Shown in pieces: positions 7,211 to 11,449 of a stretch of DNA of 11,449 nt (position 1 is its first letter; each line of letters begins with the position of its first letter). The position numbers and the translations under genes are program-made. Below the pieces are notes generated by a model. It did no database searches. It was not told the DNA's origin and was given only the letters and a program-made list of their open reading frames with translations. The DNA is from an uncultured Eggerthellaceae bacterium. Its GTDB lineage: Bacteria; Actinomycetota; Coriobacteriia; Coriobacteriales; Eggerthellaceae. The stretch is from assembly GCA_910588945.1 (NCBI GenBank), contig CAJUSF010000069.1, positions 1-11,449 on the forward strand, written 5' to 3'.

Positions 7211-8435
7211 GCAGCTCGAACTTATTCGCGAGCAGCTTCATACGATCAAGGACCGTTCGGCATTCTACGCTAAGAAATTCGAAGGGATCGACGTTGCGGA
7301 TATATCTTCGCAAGCCGACTTTGAAAAGCTACCATTTTCCGAGAAGGACGATCTTCGCAAGGTCTATCCACTTGGGTTGCAGGCGGTTCCGGATGCCGAG
7401 GTCGTGCGTATACACTCTTCATCGGGAACCACGGGCACGCCGGTAATCATTCCCTATACCTCGCAAGACGTTACCGATTGGGCCATTCAATTCGCGCGTT
7501 GTTTTGAGATTGCTGGCGTGAATGTGCTCGATCGTGTGCACATAACGCCCGGATACGGTCTTTGGACCGCAGGCATCGGCTTTCAAGCGGGCTGCGAGCG
7601 GTTGGGCGCCATGGCTATTCCGATGGGGCCGGGCAATACCGAAAAGCAGCTTCGCATGATGGAAGATCTGCAATCCACAGTGCTTTGTGCCACGTCGTCC
7701 TACGCATTGCTGCTTGCCGAAGAGATCGAAAAGCGCGGGTTGCGTGATAAGCTGAAGCTGCGCAAGGGCGTTATCGGCAGCGAGCGCTGGGGCGAGAAGA
7801 TGCGCAACCGTATCGCAAACGAATTAGGCATCGAGATCTACGACATTTACGGGCTGACCGAGATTTACGGGCCAGGCATTGGCATCTCGTGCGACCAGCA
7901 TAACGGGATGCACGTCTTTGAGGACTTCTGTTACATCGAGATCGTCGATCCGGCTACAGGTGAAGTGTTACCGGATGGCGAGATCGGCGAGCTTGTGATC
8001 ACAACGCTGCGTAAACAGGGTGCGCCGCTGATCCGTTATCGCACGCATGACCTTACGCGCATTATCCCGGGTGACTGCAAGTGTTCTTGCGGGGAGAAAC
8101 ATCCGAGGATTGACATTCTTGTGGGTCGCACAGACGATATGTTTAAGGTGAAAGGTTGCAATATCTTCCCTGCTCAAGTTGAGGAGGTTATTGCGATTAC
8201 CGACGGAACGTCGAGCGAATATCAGGTGATGATTGAGCATGTCGATGGGCACGATGTGCTGACCGTTTTGTTTGAGACGCCGCTTGAAGGCGATGCGATC
8301 GAGAAGGCAGAGGTTGAGCTCGCGACCATCTTCAAGGCAAAATGTGGATGCACGCCGATCGCTAAGGGTGTGCCGATGGGTGAGTTGCCTCGCAGTGAGA
8401 AGAAGACGAAGCGTATCTTCGATTCCAGATACTAA
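7194..8435 (+). CDS. paaK: Phenylacetate-CoA ligase family protein (AMP-forming)
   Basis: PaaK-type ligases activate phenylacetate and related aryl-acetates with ATP and CoA to the aryl-acetyl-CoA. The 413-residue protein shows the adenylate-forming signature SSSGTTGTP (75-83), the A5-like YGLTEIYGPG (219-228), RYRTHDLTR with the ribose-binding Asp (~286), the hinge segment GRTDDMFKVKGCNIFP (311-326), and the C-terminal PRSEKKTKR (399-407) with the position of the catalytic Lys. A Cys cluster CKCSCG (295-300) matches the CxCG-type loop of the family. The ATG at 7194 is preferred over 7200 because AAGGGGG (7179-7185) is 8 nt upstream. It overlaps the iorB end by 17 bp. Co-transcription with iorAB suggests it feeds or drains the shared aryl-acetyl-CoA pool. 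The exact aryl acid is not determinable. Confidence 0.93.
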   Translation: MQMKPEQLELIREQLHTIKDRSAFYAKKFEGIDVADISSQADFEKLPFSEKDDLRKVYPLGLQAVPDAEVVRIHSSSGTTGTPVIIPYTSQDVTDWAIQFARCFEIAGVNVLDRVHITPGYGLWTAGIGFQAGCERLGAMAIPMGPGNTEKQLRMMEDLQSTVLCATSSYALLLAEEIEKRGLRDKLKLRKGVIGSERWGEKMRNRIANELGIEIYDIYGLTEIYGPGIGISCDQHNGMHVFEDFCYIEIVDPATGEVLPDGEIGELVITTLRKQGAPLIRYRTHDLTRIIPGDCKCSCGEKHPRIDILVGRTDDMFKVKGCNIFPAQVEEVIAITDGTSSEYQVMIEHVDGHDVLTVLFETPLEGDAIEKAEVELATIFKAKCGCTPIAKGVPMGELPRSEKKTKRIFDSRY

Positions 8436-8558
8436 TATTGTGAGTTCGCGAGTCTGATGTGTGGTTTGGGACGTTCCTAAACTCACGCTTGAATCAACTT
8501 GAAAGACAATGCCACAGGTTGACCGCACGATTGCTTGCTTGGAAGGGCTACTGGTTGA
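8436..8558. other. Intergenic stretch after paaK
   Basis: No credible gene is seen. A weak inverted repeat (gtgagtt near 8440 with aactcac near 8479) might end the operon transcript, but it has a ~30-nt loop and no T-run. The motif ggttgac occurs twice (about 8517 and 8553). The stretch leads into the repeat cluster. Confidence 0.5.
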
Positions 8559-8597
8559 CTGTAGGTGCGCATCCGATCTTGATGCGCACATCTGCAG
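8559..8597 (+). repeat. Hairpin repeat H, copy 2
   Basis: A 9-bp perfect stem (8565-8573 with 8581-8589) has the 7-nt loop cgatctt. The last pair is C-G, where copies 1, 4 and 5 have G-C. Flanks ctgtag and ctgcag can extend the stem. The upstream flank gactgtagg is shared with copy 4 at 11061. Confidence 0.75.
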
Positions 8598-8606
8598 GTT
8601 TGGATG

Positions 8607-8697
8607 GAAATGCTTACCGAGATACTTAGTCGCTCAAACAGTCCTCGTCGCTTCGCTCCTGCGGAACTCGCTTTGTAAGCACCTCGGCAATCATTTC
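8607..8697 (-). repeat. Palindromic repeat C, copy 2 (uninterrupted)
   Basis: The left arm 8607-8621 pairs with the right arm 8683-8697 with two mismatches. Partial pairing continues inward (cttag against gtaag). This copy runs straight from cgct (8634) to caaacagtcc (8635), where copies 1 and 3 hold element A. It is therefore either the empty form or a deletion product. Its inner hairpin carries one C.A pair on the plus strand, a G.U wobble on the minus strand. Confidence 0.8.
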
Positions 8698-8727
8698 TTG
8701 GATGACAAAAAGATACGAGCGAACTTC

Positions 8728-8756
8728 GTAGGTGCGCATCCGCCCTTGATGCGCAC
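8728..8756 (+). repeat. Hairpin repeat H, copy 3
   Basis: The perfect stem pairs 8732-8740 with 8748-8756, with loop cgccctt. It is preceded by gcgaacttcgtagg, as in copy 5 (11248-11260). The following tgtgcgcaca (8761-8770) looks like a partial duplicate of the right half. Confidence 0.75.
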
Positions 8757-8776
8757 ATTTTGTGCGCACAATAGGC

Positions 8777-8888
8777 CGATCTGCCTGTAGGGCTTTACCC
8801 TAGGCTTTCGGACTTCGAAGATCGTGGTGTTTTATACCACGATCTTTCTTGTCCTCTCGAATCGGGTTTCAACCCTACAGGCAGATCG
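8777..8888 (-). repeat. Structured palindromic element B, copy 1
   Basis: A perfect 16-bp outer stem pairs 8777-8792 with 8873-8888. A helix ACCC/GGGT (8797-8800, 8864-8867) follows, then internal-loop motifs GGCTT (8803-8807) and GAATC (8859-8863), a helix GGAC/GTCC (8810-8813, 8851-8854), and an 11-bp perfect hairpin (8818-8828 with 8836-8846) with loop gttttat. It has the same length as copy 2 (11101-11212), from which it differs at about seven positions. It shares core architecture with element A. No known RNA family is recognised. Confidence 0.8.
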
Positions 8889-8933
8889 CTTGATGTAATA
8901 AGGCCCGCTACCAACAACAAAAAACATCCTTAT

Positions 8934-8979
8934 CGAAACATTGCGGCAGGGCCATGCAGGCCCTACGCGCAATGTTTCG
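8934..8979. repeat. Single long hairpin D
   Basis: A perfect 12-bp stem cgaaacattgcg (8934-8945) with cgcaatgtttcg (8968-8979) encloses a second stem agggcc/ggccct (8948-8953, 8959-8964) with loop atgca. There is only one copy here. No adjacent T-run is present on the plus strand; on the minus strand a T-rich run begins about ten bases after the stem. It could be a weak terminator, part of a small RNA, or a solitary repeat unit. Confidence 0.6.
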
Positions 8980-9038
8980 AGCGTACTTATAGCGTGGTCC
9001 GATCGCCTAAGGATCTCCAAAGCGCTCTTCAAAAATTT

Positions 9039-9067
9039 TTCACGAATTCACTTTATTGTGATAAAGT
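9039..9067 (+). promoter_or_regulatory. Candidate promoter and operator-like palindrome of the small gene
   Basis: Hexamers TTCACG (9039-9044) and TAAAGT (9062-9067), each 4 of 6 consensus bases, are separated by 17 bp. The -10 box sits in the right arm of a perfect inverted repeat ACTTTAT-tgtg-ATAAAGT (9050-9067), a plausible repressor site. Transcription would start at about 9074, at or next to the ATG. Confidence 0.45.
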
Positions 9068-9074
9068 AGCCTGC

Positions 9075-9257
9075 ATGAATCTCATCAAGGGAAATACCGC
9101 ACTTGCTTTCGCAGAGCTGACAGACTCCAAAAAAGGAGCCATTCGCGCTGCGCATTTCGCCGCAAAAAGCTCCGATGCGGATTGCGCGATCATGAGCGAG
9201 CACTTCGCTCAGAAATGTACGCGCAGCCTTTTCGAGCAATACGTCTATCGATATTAA
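9075..9257 (+). CDS. Small hypothetical protein (60 residues)
   Basis: I do not recognise this protein. It begins MNLIKGNTALAFAELTDSKK and ends FEQYVYRY. It looks soluble: no signal peptide and no membrane segment, with Ala-rich helical stretches (GAIRAAHFAAKSS) and two Cys residues (in DADCAI and AQKCTR). The same frame is open from 8994, but ATG 9075 is preferred because candidate promoter hexamers and a palindrome end at 9067. With no ribosome site upstream, the message may be leaderless. A strong rho-independent terminator begins within the stop codon, so the gene forms a self-contained unit between the repeat cluster and the symporter gene. It could also be a small RNA gene with a chance frame. 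Existence as a transcript is more certain than as a protein. Confidence 0.5.
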   Translation: MNLIKGNTALAFAELTDSKKGAIRAAHFAAKSSDADCAIMSEHFAQKCTRSLFEQYVYRY

Positions 9258-9292
9258 TGGCACACGGGCGAATACCCGGGGCCATTTTTTTT
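9256..9292 (+). terminator. Rho-independent terminator of the small gene
   Basis: The stem aatggc (9256-9261) pairs with gccatt (9281-9286), and inner cggg (9265-9268) pairs with cccg (9275-9278), with loop cgaata. A run of eight T (9285-9292) follows. It overlaps the TAA stop at 9255-9257. Confidence 0.85.
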
Positions 9293-9351
9293 ATGGCCGA
9301 ATTCGAGCGTTTGGCTGTGTGCGCATAAATTCGAAGCGAGTCCGTATCTCA

Positions 9352-9368
9352 TTTGATGAGTCATCAAA
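9352..9368. promoter_or_regulatory. 17-bp perfect inverted repeat upstream of the symporter gene
   Basis: TTTGATGA-G-TCATCAAA has perfect 8-bp arms with a 1-bp centre. It lies 30 bp before the ATG at 9399 and downstream of the terminator. Odd-length symmetry with short arms fits a dimeric transcription-factor site better than an RNA hairpin. The regulator is unknown. Confidence 0.55.
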
Positions 9369-9398
9369 GGGAGTTGAGGGAAAACAGGGGTAAGGAAA

Positions 9399-11036
9399 AT
9401 GATCGAAAAACTAATACTGGTTCTGATATTCGTTGCGGTGGCTGTCGGCGTCGGCATTTACTGCAAGCGCTCCACCAGCACCGTAGACGGCTTTGTACTT
9501 GGCGGAAGAAAGGTCGGCCCGTGGATGAGCGCGTTCGCGTACGGCACGAGCTATTTCTCGGCCGTTGTGTTTGTTGGCTATGCAGGGCAGTTCGGCTTCA
9601 AATACGGAATCGCTGCCACTTGGGCGGGAATCGGCAATGCGATCTTGGGAAGCTTGCTTGCTTGGTGGGTGCTAGGCCCGCGCACGCGTGAGATGACCCA
9701 TCGCCTTGGCGCGCAGACCATGCCGGAATTCTTCGGCAAGCGCTACAACTCGAAGGCTCTTCGCATCGCGGCCGCGGCCATTATTTTCATCTTTTTGATC
9801 CCGTATACCGCGTCGGTCTATAACGGCTTGTCGCGTCTATTTGGAATGGCGTTTGATCTGCCGTATGATGTTTGCGTGATCGGCATGGCAGTGATCACGT
9901 GTGTCTACGTTGTGGTCGGCGGTTACATGGCCACGGTCATGAACGACTTCATTCAAGGCATCGTGATGCTGCTCGGTATCACGGCGGTCATCGTGGCGGT
10001 GCTTTTGAGCAACGGCGGATTTTCTGAGGCCATCATTCAGCTTTCGCAAGTGCCGGCAGAAGGCTCAGCGATGGAAGGCGCGTTCGTCAGCTTCTTCGGA
10101 CCCGACCTGTTCAACCTGCTGGGCGTTGTGATCCTCACCTCGCTCGGCACATGGGGCCTTCCGCAAATGGTGCAGAAATTTTACGCTATCAAAAGCGGCC
10201 CTGCGGTGAAGCAAGGTGCCATCATCTCCACCATCTTTGCGTTTGTGGTTGCCGGCGGATCGTACTTCCTTGGCGGCTTTGGGCGCCTGTATGAGGGCCA
10301 GATCGAGTACGCCGCAAACGGCACGCCGATCTACGACTCGGTCATTCCGACAATGCTTGCTACGCTTCCGGATGTGCTGATCGGCCTTGTGATCGTGCTC
10401 GTTTTATCGGCCAGTATGTCGACGCTGTCGTCGTTGGTGCTCACGTCGTCGTCCACGCTCACGATCGATCTCATCAAGGACAACTTCGTCAAGAATATGA
10501 AGGAGAAACAGCAGCTCGTGTGTATGCGAGGTCTGCTCGTCGTGTTCATTGCTATTTCAGCGGTGATCGCGCTGGTGCAATACCACTCATCGATCGTATT
10601 CATTGCGCAGCTGATGGGTTATTCGTGGGGTGCACTGGCCGGTGCGTTTCTCGGTCCGTTCCTTTGGGGCTTGTACAAGAAGAAGGTGTCGAAGGCAGCA
10701 GTTTGGTGCTCGTTCATTTTCGGTGTGGGTTTGACCGCGGTGAATATGATAATGGGATTTATGGGTACGCCGCTCATTGCAAGCCCGATCAACTGTGGCG
10801 CGCTATGCATGATCGTGTCGCTGATCATCGTTCCGGTGGTAAGTCTGTTTACGCCGGCAGACGAGTTTCAGATCGATCCGCCGTCGCGTCTTTCGGCATC
10901 GGATAGGGAATTTGAGGCCGAGGTGGCTGCGCAGGTTGCCGCCGGGGGTCCCGTGCCCGGAAGCGTTGCCGATGGAGCGCGTGAGGGGATTGCGCCTGAG
11001 GTGCAGGAAGCGATTGATACGGTTCGCAGTTCGTAG
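9399..11036 (+). CDS. Sodium:solute symporter family (SSS, PutP-like) transporter
   Basis: The 545-residue inner-membrane protein has about 13 hydrophobic helices, the usual SSS number. Family hallmarks are GGRKVGPWMSAFAYGTSYFS (~35-54), TMPEFFGKRYNS, GGYMATVMNDFIQG and GLPQMVQKFYAIK. LSASMSTLSS resembles the Na+-site helix of PutP/vSGLT, whose Ser/Thr coordinate sodium. These indicate Na+-driven uptake; the substrate (proline, pantothenate, a monocarboxylate or other) cannot be read from sequence. The last ~60 residues form an Ala/Glu/Pro-rich cytoplasmic tail of unknown role. ATG 9399 follows AGGGG (9386-9390, 8 nt spacing) and taagga. It appears to be transcribed alone, preceded by a terminator and a 17-bp palindrome and followed by hairpins H4 and B2 rather than a T-run terminator. 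A link to aryl-acid uptake is only a guess from proximity. Confidence 0.92.
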   Translation: MIEKLILVLIFVAVAVGVGIYCKRSTSTVDGFVLGGRKVGPWMSAFAYGTSYFSAVVFVGYAGQFGFKYGIAATWAGIGNAILGSLLAWWVLGPRTREMTHRLGAQTMPEFFGKRYNSKALRIAAAAIIFIFLIPYTASVYNGLSRLFGMAFDLPYDVCVIGMAVITCVYVVVGGYMATVMNDFIQGIVMLLGITAVIVAVLLSNGGFSEAIIQLSQVPAEGSAMEGAFVSFFGPDLFNLLGVVILTSLGTWGLPQMVQKFYAIKSGPAVKQGAIISTIFAFVVAGGSYFLGGFGRLYEGQIEYAANGTPIYDSVIPTMLATLPDVLIGLVIVLVLSASMSTLSSLVLTSSSTLTIDLIKDNFVKNMKEKQQLVCMRGLLVVFIAISAVIALVQYHSSIVFIAQLMGYSWGALAGAFLGPFLWGLYKKKVSKAAVWCSFIFGVGLTAVNMIMGFMGTPLIASPINCGALCMIVSLIIVPVVSLFTPADEFQIDPPSRLSASDREFEAEVAAQVAAGGPVPGSVADGAREGIAPEVQEAIDTVRSS

Positions 11037-11060
11037 TGCGCAAAGGAAACGTTACCGGCC

Positions 11061-11093
11061 GACTGTAGGTGCGCATGCGTCCTTCATGCGCAC
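11061..11093 (+). repeat. Hairpin repeat H, copy 4
   Basis: The perfect 9-bp stem pairs 11069-11077 with 11085-11093, with loop cgtcctt and the same gactgtagg upstream flank as copy 2. It lies 32 bp after the symporter stop and could help end that transcript, although no T-run follows. Confidence 0.75.
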
Positions 11094-11100
11094 GATAGGC

Positions 11101-11212
11101 CGATCTGCCTGCAAGGTTTCACCCTAGGCTTTCGGACTGCGAAGATCGTGGTGTTTTATACCACGATCTTTCTTGTCCTCTCGAATCGGGTATCAACCCT
11201 GCAGGCAGATCG
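11101..11212 (-). repeat. Structured palindromic element B, copy 2
   Basis: It has the same length and architecture as copy 1 (8777-8888). In the outer stem one pair changes from T-A to C-G (both sides changed), keeping pairing. A second change gives an A.C pair on the plus strand, which is a G.U wobble on the minus strand. The 11-bp hairpin (11142-11152 with 11160-11170) and both internal-loop motifs are unchanged. Confidence 0.8.
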
Positions 11213-11246
11213 TATGATGCTTCATGGTCTGTATTTAACAGGAAAC

Positions 11247-11284
11247 GCGAACTTCGTAGGTGCGCATGTGTCCTTCATGCGCAC
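11247..11284 (+). repeat. Hairpin repeat H, copy 5
   Basis: The perfect stem pairs 11260-11268 with 11276-11284, with loop tgtcctt. The upstream flank gcgaacttcgtagg matches that of copy 3. It separates B2 from the C3/A2 composite. Confidence 0.75.
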
Positions 11285-11300
11285 GTTTTAGTGTTCGGAT

Positions 11301-11328
11301 GAAATGATTGCCGAGATACTTAGTCGCT
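11301..11328 (-). repeat. Palindromic repeat C, copy 3, left arm (rest beyond the window)
   Basis: It matches 8607-8634 with two differences. Its first 15 bases are the exact complement of the right arm seen in copies 1 and 2. It is followed directly by element A2, as in copy 1. Confidence 0.75.
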
Positions 11329-11332
11329 TTAC

Positions 11333-11436
11333 GTCCGCTTACATCTCTCCGCTTTGGCTTCAAACTTCAAAATCTGTGATGGCTTATATCACAGATTTCT
11401 TGTTCTGCAGAATCAGCGGAGTAGATGCAAGCGGAC
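11333..11436 (-). repeat. Structured palindromic element A, copy 2
   Basis: It is nearly identical to 16-119 (offset 11317), with two changes in the unpaired tract after the inner hairpin. Just outside the stem, the closing C-G pair of copy 1 (15/120) becomes C.A here (11332/11437), again a G.U wobble on the minus strand. The following bases run to the window end, where the right part of C3 would begin. Confidence 0.8.
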
Positions 11437-11449
11437 ACACACAACAAGC

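Noticed and set aside
8436..8500. Rho-independent terminator directly after paaK
   Set aside because: The only inverted repeat (gtgagtt/aactcac) has a ~30-nt loop and no T-run.
8483..8790. Overlapping open frames on both strands across 8483-8790
   Set aside because: They run through the H and C repeats, and their proteins simply translate the palindromes (for example repeated CASRADAHL/CAHQDRMRTY pieces).
8559..8888. CRISPR array
   Set aside because: The repeats are of different kinds, large and palindromic, with no regular spacing, no unique equal-length spacers and no cas genes.

Overview
The window reads as a chromosomal segment of an anaerobic actinobacterium, most likely of the class Coriobacteriia (Eggerthella/Slackia/Cryptobacterium relatives). 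This is inferred from a moderately GC-rich sequence with Actinobacteria-like proteins and an anaerobic ferredoxin-dependent 2-oxoacid oxidoreductase. No rRNA or other taxonomic marker is present, so the genus cannot be named.

Layout: (1) 1-253, palindromic repeats. (2) 326-2053, a polytopic membrane protein of the DUF6020/GT-C-like type. (3) 2160-8435, a tightly packed operon purE - iorA - iorB - paaK, with gaps or overlaps of +3, -4 and -17 bp. (4) 8436-8980, about 550 bp without a gene, holding hairpins and palindromic repeats. (5) 9075-9257, a small orphan gene for 60 residues with a candidate promoter and a clear rho-independent terminator. (6) 9399-11036, a sodium:solute symporter with a 17-bp perfect inverted repeat just upstream. 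(7) 11046-11449, more of the same repeats, running off the window end.

Metabolic core: IorA/IorB interconvert aryl-pyruvates and aryl-acetyl-CoA with ferredoxin and CO2, and PaaK activates aryl-acetates to the same CoA thioesters. The operon therefore serves either fermentative breakdown of aromatic amino acids or their re-synthesis from scavenged aryl acids. The oddest protein is IorA: after a normal ~690-residue oxidoreductase with two [4Fe-4S] motifs it carries a ~575-residue low-complexity, charged C-terminal extension.

The best candidate for something undescribed is the repeat system. Two diverged palindromes (A, ~104 bp, two copies; B, 112 bp, two copies) share one architecture: an outer stem, a conserved internal-loop motif (GGCTT...GAATC on the plus strand), a short second helix, and an 11-bp hairpin with a 7-nt loop. 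Helix sequences differ between copies but pairing is kept. Nearly all imperfect pairs are A.C on the plus strand, so they become G.U wobbles on the minus strand, which suggests a structured RNA read from the minus strand. A third palindrome (C) occurs with A embedded (both ends of the window) and without it (8607-8697), giving a filled/empty site comparison. A 25-bp hairpin (H, five copies) separates the units as in a mosaic (BIME-like) array.
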